From Streptomyces sp. WM6386 (lineage in GTDB: Bacteria; Actinomycetota; Actinomycetes; Streptomycetales; Streptomycetaceae), in NCBI RefSeq assembly GCF_000972385.1, contig NZ_JXTE01000046.1, forward strand, positions 1-64,000: a stretch of 64,000 nt of DNA, given 5' to 3'. Below the pieces are notes generated by a model, which saw only the letters and a list, made by a program, of their open reading frames with translations, was not told where the DNA came from and ran no database searches. Shown here in pieces: positions 8,964-16,852 of the stretch. Position 1 is the first letter of the stretch. The number at the start of each line of letters is the position of its first letter. Position numbers and translations under genes: made by a program.

Positions 8964-10802
8964 ATGGGCAGTCTCGTGCCCTTGGCAGGCGATCTGCCGG
9001 ACGAGGGGCGAGCGCTCGCGGAGGCGTTGCGCGGCCTGTTCGGCGGACTGGGCCTCAGCGTCCGCAGATACGCCACCCGGCGGCACCGGGATGCCGGTTC
9101 GGTGTCCCGGTTCCTCAACGGCAGCCGCGTACCGCCCTGGGAGTTCGTCAACGACCTGATCAGCGACGTGACCGAGCAGCAGGGTCAGCCGCCCACCCCC
9201 GAAGCCATGGAGCTGCTGCGCCGACTGCACCGCGAGGCCCTCGCCGAGAGCGGCTCCGCGTACGGCAGGGTCCAGCTCCTCGAGGACCAACTCGCCGACG
9301 CCGACCGCCAGTCCATGGAGTCCACCAACCTGGTGCGAGCCCTGGAGAGGGCGTTGGTGAACGCGCAACACCGCGCCGCCGACCTGGAGTTGCAGCTCCG
9401 TCAGCTGCACGGCCGCCAGGACGACCGGATCGCCGAGAAGGACAAGTCCCTTCAGCTGTACGAGGATCAGGTGACCGCGCTGCTCAGGGAGCGGCAGAAC
9501 CTGCTGCGGGAGGTGGAGGCGCTCGGCGAGCAACTCCAGGACGCGCACGCCCGGCGGGCGCGGGCCGAGCACCGCTGCGAGGAACTGGAGCGGCAGCTGG
9601 TCGTGGCCGAGGAGCTGTGGGAGGAGGAGAGCGACGAGGCCGACGACCACTCGCCCACCCCCGGTGTCGGCACACCGGCGCAGGACGACGGCCCCGCCAC
9701 CGAGAACGGGCTCGACCCCCGGTACCGTCTCGAGGCCTTCGTCGCGGGTGACGCCAACCGCTTCGCGCACTCGGCCGCCACCGCCGTGGCAGAGGCCCCC
9801 GCCAAGCTGTACAACCCGCTGTTCGTCTACGGCACTTCGGCCATCGGCAAGACGCATCTGCTGCACGCGGTCGGGCAGCGTACGCGCCGTCTGCACCCGG
9901 ACAAGCGCGTGTGTTACGTGACCGCGGAGGAGTTCGGCGACGAGTTCGCCCGGGCGGGCCAGGGCCGCGGCCTCGACCGATTCCGCCGTCGGTACCGGGG
10001 CGTGGACGTCCTCCTGCTCGACGACATCCAGTTCCTCGCGGACCGGCAGCCGTTGCGCGAGGAGTTCCTCCACACCTTCGACGCGCTGCACGCCGCGAAC
10101 AAGCAGATCGTGCTGTCCTCGGACCGTCCGCCCAAGCAGCTCACCGAACTAGGGGACCGGCTGCGCAACCGGCTGGAATCGGGGCTGATCACCCATGTCC
10201 AGGCCCCCGACCAGGAGGCGCGGATCGCGCTGCTGCGACACAAGGCGGAACGGGACGGGCTCGTCGCCGCGCCGGAGGTCCTGGAGTACATCGCCTCGCA
10301 GATCCAGCGCAACGTCCGCGAGCTCGAGGGCGCGTTGATCCGCGTGAGCGCCTTCGCGTCCCTGAACCGGCAGCCGATGGACGTGCCGTTGGCGGAGAAG
10401 GTCCTCAAGGACCTGGTCCCGGACCGCGTGCCGACACGGGAGGAGGACGTCGTGCACCTGATCATCGACGAGACCGCCCACTACTTCGGTGTCACCTCCG
10501 ACGACCTGTGCGGAAGGAACCGCGGTCGTGCCATCGTGACGGCCCGCCAGATCGCCATGTACCTGTGTCGTGAGCTCACCGACGTGTCGACACCGAGGAT
10601 CGCCACCGTCTTCGGAGGGCGTGACCCGGGGACGGTCGAGCACGCGGATCGCAAGATCCGCCACCTGATGGCCCAGCGTCGCTCCGTCTACAACCAGATG
10701 ACGGAACTCACCACGCGTATCAAGGACGCCGGCGGCCTGAGTGTCGACCGGCCCGCCCTTCCCGCCCCCCATGTGATCCGGTTCACTCCAACGGGGTCGT
10801 GA
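8964..10802 (+). CDS. DnaA paralogue with HTH-like N-terminus and coiled coil
   Basis: A 612-residue protein. Residues 1-80 resemble the HTH-like head common in actinobacterial regulators (LSVRRYATRRHRDAGSVSRF). Residues about 102-227 form a long coiled coil rich in Glu, Leu and Arg. From about 245 on it is a DnaA AAA+ module: Walker A GTSAIGKT (290-297), Walker B LLLDDIQF with D353-D354, and an arginine-finger-like GDRLRNRLESGL. The DnaA domain IV helix-turn-helix (VTARQIAMYLCRELTD) follows. The DnaA-box signature, normally GGRDHTTVMHADRKI, reads GGRDPGTVEHADRKI (551-565), so base-reading residues differ. DnaA domain I is absent. ATG 8964 has AGGGGGA upstream; the frame is open further upstream. 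It is not the canonical dnaA: no dnaN or oriC-like box cluster is nearby. Its role is unknown. Confidence 0.85.
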   Translation: MGSLVPLAGDLPDEGRALAEALRGLFGGLGLSVRRYATRRHRDAGSVSRFLNGSRVPPWEFVNDLISDVTEQQGQPPTPEAMELLRRLHREALAESGSAYGRVQLLEDQLADADRQSMESTNLVRALERALVNAQHRAADLELQLRQLHGRQDDRIAEKDKSLQLYEDQVTALLRERQNLLREVEALGEQLQDAHARRARAEHRCEELERQLVVAEELWEEESDEADDHSPTPGVGTPAQDDGPATENGLDPRYRLEAFVAGDANRFAHSAATAVAEAPAKLYNPLFVYGTSAIGKTHLLHAVGQRTRRLHPDKRVCYVTAEEFGDEFARAGQGRGLDRFRRRYRGVDVLLLDDIQFLADRQPLREEFLHTFDALHAANKQIVLSSDRPPKQLTELGDRLRNRLESGLITHVQAPDQEARIALLRHKAERDGLVAAPEVLEYIASQIQRNVRELEGALIRVSAFASLNRQPMDVPLAEKVLKDLVPDRVPTREEDVVHLIIDETAHYFGVTSDDLCGRNRGRAIVTARQIAMYLCRELTDVSTPRIATVFGGRDPGTVEHADRKIRHLMAQRRSVYNQMTELTTRIKDAGGLSVDRPALPAPHVIRFTPTGS

Positions 10803-10883
10803 AACCCGCGTAATGCCTGCCCGGAACCCCCCTCTCCCTGGTGGACGCGATCCGCGTCCGCGAAGGAACAGGGAGGTCTTCTC

Positions 10884-11336
10884 ATGACTGGGGCGAAGAC
10901 GGCGGTCGAGTGGCTGGCATCGGTGGCACCGGATCCCGAAGCCTGCCGCTGGGAGTGGGAGCGCAATCCCCTCGGGGTCGCGCTGCTGCCCGCCGGCAAG
11001 GCCTGGGACGTACTCATCCTGCCGGGTGAGCTCGGTTATCCCACGCTCGACGTCCTCACCCGCATCATCGACCAGCCCGGCCCGGTGCTGGTCGACTTCG
11101 GCGACGCCCGGATGGGCTTCCTCGTGCCGCCCGGTACCGCCGCACGCTGGGTCGGCACGGGCATCCGCACGGCTGGCGCCGGCACCTGGATCGTGGTGCC
11201 GTACCCGGGACGCTCCACCGGTGGCGTCCGCTGGCTGGTCCCCCCGGACGGTTCCGGCACCCTCACCGACCCGGCACTCCTCGAACTGGCGATGCACGAG
11301 GCGGCGGCGGGTCTGGCCACGGAGAGGGACGGGTAG
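10884..11336 (+). CDS. Conserved hypothetical protein, possible relic of the primase/polymerase fold
   Basis: A 150-residue protein starting at ATG 10884 behind GGGAGG. The order of patterns recalls the N-terminal domain of actinobacterial bifunctional primase/polymerases: WERNPLGVAL, then a strand with WDVLILPG, then GPVLVDFGDARMGFLVPP, then GTWIVVPYPG...GGVRWLVPP. The catalytic DxD and the GGxH histidine of active enzymes are not visible, so if related it is probably inactive. It lies 81 bp after the DnaA paralogue on the same strand. The relationship is inference only. Confidence 0.6.
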   Translation: MTGAKTAVEWLASVAPDPEACRWEWERNPLGVALLPAGKAWDVLILPGELGYPTLDVLTRIIDQPGPVLVDFGDARMGFLVPPGTAARWVGTGIRTAGAGTWIVVPYPGRSTGGVRWLVPPDGSGTLTDPALLELAMHEAAAGLATERDG

Positions 11337-11446
11337 CCGGCCGTGGGAGGCCTGGACAACTGAATTGATCTGGACCACGTAGGGCGCGCTCCACCCCTCC
11401 GATTCCCCCAGTTCCGGAGGCACTCGTGGATCGCTCCAGACCTTTC

Positions 11447-11468
11447 GTCGGCCGCCCGTGCGGCCGAC
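11447..11468. terminator. Hairpin between convergent genes
   Basis: GTCGGCCG and CGGCCGAC form a perfect 8-bp stem with a 6-nt loop in the 200-bp gap between the hypothetical gene and the PAP2 gene. No T-run follows, as is common in Streptomyces. Confidence 0.35.
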
Positions 11469-11536
11469 TGCACGCATGCCCGGTACGTGCCGCGCCCGAG
11501 ACGGGCAAGGTCATCGGGATCGACCGGGCGTGACCA

Positions 11537-12379
11537 TCACAGCCGCTCTGTCCGACGGCTGCCTCGACTGACCGCCAGGACGTAACCGGTGAGCAGGACC
11601 GTGGAGAGGCACCAACTGGCCACGACGTCCAGTGGCCAGTGGTAGCCGCGGCGGATCAGTCCGTAGGAGACGCCGAGGACGAGGGCGCCGTAGAGGAACA
11701 CGATCGTGCGGCGAACCCAGATGGTGCGCGGCCAGGGGAGCAGGAGCAGGGTCGCGGCGCCGTAGGCGACGGCCGCCGTGGCCGTGTGGCCGGACGGGTA
11801 GTAGCCGGTGGCCGGTGGTACGACCGGGGTGCCAGGGCGGTCGGTCAGTTCCTTGATCGGGACGATCAGGGCGGGGACCAGGGCCATCAGCAGTGCGGCA
11901 CCGGCGGACGGCTGCCACCAGCGGTCTGTACCGATGCGCCGGGCCCGCCAGGCCGCGTATCCGAGCGCAAGGGCCAGGACCGGGACCGCGACCTGGACAT
12001 TGCCGAGGTCGGCGAGGAGTTCCGAGGTGCGGTCGGGGTGGACCAGGGCGCGGCTGACGCGTTCGTCCAGGCGCACCAAAGGGCCGCCCTCGACGATCTG
12101 CCAGGTGATCAGCGCGAAGAGGACGGCCGGAAAGCCGAGAAGAAGGAAGAGAAAGAAGGAGGTCGGCCACCCCGGAACAGGGGGGGTGGTTCCGGGGTGG
12201 CCGTCCGGACCGGATCGTCGCGCGCCCCGGGGGGTTTGGGGCGGGCGACCGTCCGATCGGTGAGGAGATCCGGAGCCGGAGGCTCCGGTTGTGTGCGCGA
12301 GGGCACGACCAGGTCGAAGCTGGGGAGGCCCCGGCCTGATGTCGCCCACAGTCCCCTGTGGGCGGGGTGTATCTCTCAT
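11537..12379 (-). CDS. PAP2-family phosphatase, membrane-bound
   Basis: A 280-residue integral membrane phosphatase, probably acting on a lipid phosphate or undecaprenyl pyrophosphate. The three PAP2 signatures are present: KELTDRPGTP, the central PSGHTATA, and RRGYHWPLDV with the catalytic His and Asp. About six membrane segments begin at FFLFLLLGFPAVLFAL. The first 75 residues are Pro/Gly/Arg-rich and probably disordered. The chosen ATG at 12379 lacks a good ribosome site, and a perfect 9-bp hairpin (12343-12364) lies just inside it, so a downstream start is possible. It lies 190 bp after gabT on the same strand. Confidence 0.8.
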   Translation of the reverse strand: MRDTPRPQGTVGDIRPGPPQLRPGRALAHTTGASGSGSPHRSDGRPPQTPRGARRSGPDGHPGTTPPVPGWPTSFFLFLLLGFPAVLFALITWQIVEGGPLVRLDERVSRALVHPDRTSELLADLGNVQVAVPVLALALGYAAWRARRIGTDRWWQPSAGAALLMALVPALIVPIKELTDRPGTPVVPPATGYYPSGHTATAAVAYGAATLLLLPWPRTIWVRRTIVFLYGALVLGVSYGLIRRGYHWPLDVVASWCLSTVLLTGYVLAVSRGSRRTERL

Positions 12380-12540
12380 CTGGGTAGAACCTACGACAGC
12401 CGGTGGGGCTGCGACAGCCGGAATCGCGTCCTGACAGAGACCCCGCACACGTTCTTCACACGCTCTGACGGCGGCCGCCCCAGACCCGGAATCCGCTGTG
12501 GATCCGGGGCTGGGGCGGGTGTGACGGGTGTGACCTGGGG

Positions 12541-12554
12541 CGGGGCGCGCCCCG
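12541..12554. terminator. GC-rich palindrome after gabT
   Basis: CGGGGCGCGCCCCG is a perfect 14-bp palindrome 16 bp beyond the gabT stop, in the position of a terminator for that minus-strand gene. A true hairpin would need an unpaired loop, so the call is tentative. Confidence 0.35.
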
Positions 12555-12570
12555 TGTTCTTCCTGGGGCG

Positions 12571-13905
12571 TCAGACGCGTGCGAAGGCCTGCTCGATGAT
12601 GTCGAGGCCCTCGTTGAGGAGGTCCTCGCCGATGACCAGGGGCGGCAGGAAACGCAGCACGTTGCCGTAGGTGCCACAGGTCAGGACCAGCAGGCCCTCC
12701 TGGTGGCAGGCCTTGGCGAGGGCGGCGGTCGCCTCCGGGTTGGGCTCCTTGGTGGCGCGGTCCTTGACGAGCTCGATGGCGATCATCGCGCCCCGGCCGC
12801 GGACGTCGCCGATGATGTCGAACTTCTCGGCCATCGCGGTGAGACGGGCCTTCATCGTGGCCTCGATGTTCTTCGCCCTGGCGTTGAGGTCGAGCTCCTT
12901 CATCGTCTCGATCGAGCCGAGCGCACCGGCACACGCCACCGGGTTGCCGCCGTAGGTACCGCCCAGGCCACCGGAGTGCGCGGCGTCCATGATCTCGGCG
13001 CGGCCGGTCACGGCGGCGAGCGGCAGACCGCCCGCGATGCCCTTGGCGGTGGTGATCAGGTCCGGGACGATGCCCTCGTCCTCGCACGCGAACCACTGGC
13101 CGGTACGGCAGAAGCCGGACTGGATCTCGTCGGCGACGAAGACGATGCCGTTGTCCTTCGCGAACTTGCTGAGCGCCGGCAGGAAGCCCTTGGCCGGCTC
13201 GATGAAGCCGCCCTCGCCGAGCACGGGCTCGATGATGATCGCGGCGACGTTGTCCGGCCCGACCTGCTTGGTGATCTGGTCGATGGCCTGCGCGGCGGCC
13301 TCGGGACCGGCGTTCTCCGGACCGGTCGGCCAGCGGTAGCCGTAGGCGACCGGAACGCGGTAGACCTCGGGCGCGAAGGGGCCGAAGCCGTGCTTGTACG
13401 GCATGTTCTTCGCGGTCAGCGCCATCGTGAGGTTCGTACGGCCGTGATAGCCGTGGTCGAAGACGACGACCGCCTGCCGCTTGGTGTACGCGCGGGCGAT
13501 CTTGACGGCGTTCTCGACGGCCTCGGCACCGCTGTTGAACAGCGCGGACTTTTTGGCGTGGTCACCCGGCGTGAGCTCGGCGAGGGCCTCGGCGACCTCG
13601 ACGTAGCCCTCGTACGGCGTGACCATGAAACAGGTGTGGGTGAAGTCGGCGAGCTGGGCTGCGGCCCGGCGTACGACGGCCTCGGCGGAGGCGCCGACGC
13701 TCGTCACGGCGATGCCGGAACCGAAGTCGATCAGGCGGTTGCCGTCGACGTCCTCGATGATGCCGCCGCCCGCCCGCGCGGTGAACACGGGCAGCACCGA
13801 GCCCACGCCCTGCGCGACCGCGGCGACGCGGCGGGCCTGCAGCTCCTGCGACTTCGGGCCGGGGATGGCGGTGACGATCCGGCGCTCCTGCGGAAGTGCG
13901 CTCAT
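12571..13905 (-). CDS. gabT: 4-aminobutyrate aminotransferase
   Basis: A 444-residue class III PLP aminotransferase that moves the amino group of GABA to 2-oxoglutarate, giving succinate semialdehyde. Family motifs are FNSGAEAVENAVKIAR for phosphate binding, VFDHGYHGRTN, VADEIQSGFCRTG with the PLP-ring aspartate, and TTAKGIAGGLPL in which K288 is the Schiff-base lysine. Length is standard. It is the second step after the aldehyde dehydrogenase at 1384. The PucR-type regulator and second dehydrogenase downstream on the other strand fit the same pathway. It is divergent from the ATPase gene at 14172. Confidence 0.93.
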   Translation of the reverse strand: MSALPQERRIVTAIPGPKSQELQARRVAAVAQGVGSVLPVFTARAGGGIIEDVDGNRLIDFGSGIAVTSVGASAEAVVRRAAAQLADFTHTCFMVTPYEGYVEVAEALAELTPGDHAKKSALFNSGAEAVENAVKIARAYTKRQAVVVFDHGYHGRTNLTMALTAKNMPYKHGFGPFAPEVYRVPVAYGYRWPTGPENAGPEAAAQAIDQITKQVGPDNVAAIIIEPVLGEGGFIEPAKGFLPALSKFAKDNGIVFVADEIQSGFCRTGQWFACEDEGIVPDLITTAKGIAGGLPLAAVTGRAEIMDAAHSGGLGGTYGGNPVACAGALGSIETMKELDLNARAKNIEATMKARLTAMAEKFDIIGDVRGRGAMIAIELVKDRATKEPNPEATAALAKACHQEGLLVLTCGTYGNVLRFLPPLVIGEDLLNEGLDIIEQAFARV

Positions 13906-14171
13906 GAGGGGCTCCTGGGGGTGTTGCGAACGGGGTCTTTGCGGACGCTTCTCTTCTTTTCTCGCAGGCTAGGACGGAGGACGGGGGGTGGGCATGCTCC
14001 ATGTGGGCGTTGTCCGGGGGGCGGGTTTGTCCGTGGTGGACATAGCGAGGGTGCGCGGACCCCGTACGTCCGCTCCTCGGACGTCGGCCGCGTAAGCGGT
14101 GAACTCCCCTTGCGGGGGCGTTAGATTGACGGCTGACGGTGGACGGAACGGCTGGTCAGGGAACGAGGGCG

Positions 14172-16586
14172 ATGGACAGGGACGGGACGCAGGACGCGCG
14201 GGGTACGCATGCGAATCCTGTGCCGCGTCCGGCGGGGCCGCCGGACGTACCGAAGGCACCGCCGCGACCGGCCCGTACGCCGGGGATGTCCGTGGTCGAC
14301 TGGCTCAACGAGGACCGGCCCGAGACCGAGCCCGGCGTCTGGCGCTTCGGATACCGGATGCCGAAGGCCGCGTCGAAGGCGGAGCGGCTCAATCCGCTGA
14401 CCGTCGCCGGCATGCTCATCCCGTTCGTCGTGGCGCTGGTGGTGTGGTCCTTCTGGCGGCGCGGCGGGCTCCCGTACCAGTTCACGCTGCTGCGGCTCTT
14501 CACCCCGGACGACTGGTGGTGGGGCGGCACGATGGCGTCACCGAAGCGGCTGGAGGGACAGTCGCTGGAGTACCCGGGCGTGGAGGCGCTGGAGGTCTAC
14601 AGCGGTCTCTTCTTCGCCGTGCTCGTCTACACGGTGGGCCGGCTGGGCAGCTGGCCGGCCGTCGTCCGGCACCTCGTGACCCGCAAGCCCCAGCCCGCCC
14701 GCGCCCTGCTGGCCGCCCTGGGCGCCCTGATCACCCTCAGCTTCGTCTTCCCGGACGCCTTCCCCGGCGTCGGCTGGGACGCCCTGCCCGTCGTGAACCC
14801 GCTGTTCTCCCTCATCGCCCTCATCAGCGGCGGATACGGCGTCTACACCTCGCCCTGGGCCACGGACGCGCTCTACGCCCTCGTCACCGCCCTCGTCCTG
14901 TGGCCCTTCGCCCGGATCGGCGGCTGGTGGTCCCTGGCCCGTACCTGGCTCGCCGCCCGGCGCCGGGCCCGACAGGGCCAGGACCCCGTACCCGTCACCG
15001 CACAGCCCCGCTCCCGCTGGCCCGAGCTGCGGGAGGCCGGGCAGCACCAGGCGGCCGATGTGCTCACCGCCGAAGTGCTGGCCGGGCGGATGAACGACGT
15101 GGACTGCGCCCGTGTCGAGCGCGGCTGGCAGCGGGCCCGCGGCCAGGGCCGGCTCACCGCCTTCACGGACACCGTGCTGCGCCAGGGCGCCGCCGCGCTC
15201 ACCCACCCCTCCGGCGCCCGCGACCTGGCAGGCCGCACCGCCCGGCACGACCTGCTCACCGGACAGGTCCGCATCGGACAGTGGGCCACCGCCGAGCGCA
15301 CCCCGCGGGCGTACCGCGGCGTGGGCGCGGCTCTCGGACCCGAGACCCTCGCCACCTCGCTGCTGGTCGTCGGGCCCTCGGGCGCCGGCAAGACCCGGCA
15401 GGTGATCGCTCCGGTGGTCGAGTCCCTCACCCTTCAGGCACTCACCGGCGGTTGTGCCGTCGTCGCGGTGTGCGGTGCGGGTACGCCGATCGGGGCGGAC
15501 TCGTCGTACGACGTCGTCGTACGCGTCGGCGACCCCGGCTCCGTGCACGACCTGGACCCGTACGCCGAGACCGACGACCCCGACGAGGCGGCCGCGCTCC
15601 TCGCCGAGGCGCTGGCCGGAGACCTCGACACGGTGAGCCCCGAGCGCGCGGCGCGGGCCCTCGCCCAGCTCCTCGGTCCCTACCGGACCGCGTACGGGCA
15701 CTTCCCGCCCCTGCCCGTCCTGCGCGAACTGCTGGAAGGGGACCCCGCGGTCCTCGCCGGGCTGCGCGAGCGGCTGGCGGACGAGCGGTTCGCGGTGATG
15801 CGTCGCGAGCTCGACGCCCGTGCGCGGCAGAGCGCCCACCCCGGCGACCCCGGTCCCGTCCTCGCCGACCGGCTGGCCCTGCTGGACCGGCCCGCGTTCG
15901 CCGGCTTCTTCGGAGCGGGCGGGTCGGACGGCTCCGGTGGGGACGGGCTCCGCCCGTTCTCGCTGCGCGCCCTCGTCCACCACCCCCTGCGCGTCCGGAT
16001 CGACCTGCCCGAGCGTGGCCACGCAGAGGCGTCCCGGCTGATCGCCCGGCTGGTGCTGGCCCAGTTCACCGGCGTCGTACGGGAAGGGGGACGCGATCAC
16101 TTCGCCGGTCTGGTCGTCGACGACGCCACCGGCACCGTGACCCCCGAGTCCGTACGGCGGATCCAGCGGCTGCGCTCGCAGAACGCGGGTGTCGTGCTCG
16201 CGCTGCGCACGGTCTCCGATGTTCCGGAGGCGCTGCACGGGCCCCTGTTCGGGGCGGTCGGCTGCCGGATGGCGCTGTCCGGGGTGACGACCTGGGACGG
16301 CAGCCGTTTCGCCGACGCCTGGGGCACCGAGTGGGTGGAGACCAAGGACGTCGCCCAGCACACGGTCTTCGCCGATCAGCCGATGACCCGGGCCATGCAC
16401 GCCCTGCGCAAACTGGTGACCGGCAAGGCGGTGACGACCGAGGCCGTCACTGTCCGCCAGGTCGAACGGGAGCGGTGGTCCGCCTCCGAGCTGGCGCACG
16501 CCGTGCCGCCGGGGCACGCGGTGCTGTCGCTGACCGGTGCGAAGGGGGAGCACGCGCCGCCGTTGCTGGTGGATCTACGGGGCTAG
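14172..16586 (+). CDS. Membrane-anchored TraG/VirD4-like ATPase
   Basis: An 804-residue protein. After a proline-rich head come several membrane segments between residues about 80 and 260 (for example MLIPFVVALVVWSFW), then a soluble ATPase half. Walker A is GPSGAGKT at 401-408 and the Walker B candidate is LVVDDA with D650-D651. The section after it (RRIQRLRSQNAGVVLALRTVSD) matches the layout of coupling-protein ATPases. No relaxase, pilus or secretion gene is near, so it is not an obvious conjugation gene. ATG 14172 has GAGG upstream; GTG 14139 is an alternative. Its stop codon overlaps the left end of a repeat element at 16585. Confidence 0.7.
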   Translation: MDRDGTQDARGTHANPVPRPAGPPDVPKAPPRPARTPGMSVVDWLNEDRPETEPGVWRFGYRMPKAASKAERLNPLTVAGMLIPFVVALVVWSFWRRGGLPYQFTLLRLFTPDDWWWGGTMASPKRLEGQSLEYPGVEALEVYSGLFFAVLVYTVGRLGSWPAVVRHLVTRKPQPARALLAALGALITLSFVFPDAFPGVGWDALPVVNPLFSLIALISGGYGVYTSPWATDALYALVTALVLWPFARIGGWWSLARTWLAARRRARQGQDPVPVTAQPRSRWPELREAGQHQAADVLTAEVLAGRMNDVDCARVERGWQRARGQGRLTAFTDTVLRQGAAALTHPSGARDLAGRTARHDLLTGQVRIGQWATAERTPRAYRGVGAALGPETLATSLLVVGPSGAGKTRQVIAPVVESLTLQALTGGCAVVAVCGAGTPIGADSSYDVVVRVGDPGSVHDLDPYAETDDPDEAAALLAEALAGDLDTVSPERAARALAQLLGPYRTAYGHFPPLPVLRELLEGDPAVLAGLRERLADERFAVMRRELDARARQSAHPGDPGPVLADRLALLDRPAFAGFFGAGGSDGSGGDGLRPFSLRALVHHPLRVRIDLPERGHAEASRLIARLVLAQFTGVVREGGRDHFAGLVVDDATGTVTPESVRRIQRLRSQNAGVVLALRTVSDVPEALHGPLFGAVGCRMALSGVTTWDGSRFADAWGTEWVETKDVAQHTVFADQPMTRAMHALRKLVTGKAVTTEAVTVRQVERERWSASELAHAVPPGHAVLSLTGAKGEHAPPLLVDLRG

Positions 16587-16718
16587 GGCCCTTCTGACGG
16601 ATCAGCGTGGGCCGAGGAGCGGCGTCCGGTGCGGCTGGGGGTCCCCCCACGCCCTTCAGGCAGTGGGGGAGTGCGTGCCGGGCGTCGCGACGCCGCGATG
16701 ATCCGTCAGAAGGGCCCT
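16585..16718. mobile_element. MITE-like element, 134 bp, perfect 20-bp inverted ends
   Basis: AGGGCCCTTCTGACGGATCA at 16585-16604 is exactly repeated in inverted form at 16699-16718. The 94-bp interior has no reading frame of note but contains a copy of the dispersed repeat at 16636-16669 and a palindrome GGCGTCGCGACGCC (16681-16694). Its left end supplies two bases of the upstream stop codon. It may be a non-autonomous transposon remnant, or simply a long hairpin terminator for the upstream gene. Confidence 0.6.
16636..16669. repeat. Dispersed palindromic repeat, copy 1 (34 bp)
   Basis: This sequence matches 34476-34510 apart from one missing base and two substitutions. It holds two imperfect palindromes, the second around CCCTTCAGGC (CCCTTAAGGC in copy 2), flanked by CCCAC and GTGGG. 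Such units are common in Streptomyces intergenic DNA. Confidence 0.75.
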
Positions 16719-16852
16719 GGGCCGGGGCTTGCGGTGCCGGGACTTCCGGTGACCGGGTGACCGTACGGTGAGGCAGAATCGGCACAGGCCGTTCATACAG
16801 GACGGCCAAGTGATCACCGGGCACGTCCGATCCCCGTAGACCTGAAGGCCTC

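Noticed and set aside
8964..10802. Canonical dnaA and replication origin
   Set aside because: There is no dnaN, recF, rpmH or DnaA-box cluster nearby, domain I is replaced, and the box-reading signature is altered.
16605..16698. Small gene inside the inverted-repeat element
   Set aside because: Open frames here are short, lack ribosome sites and only translate the dispersed repeat.
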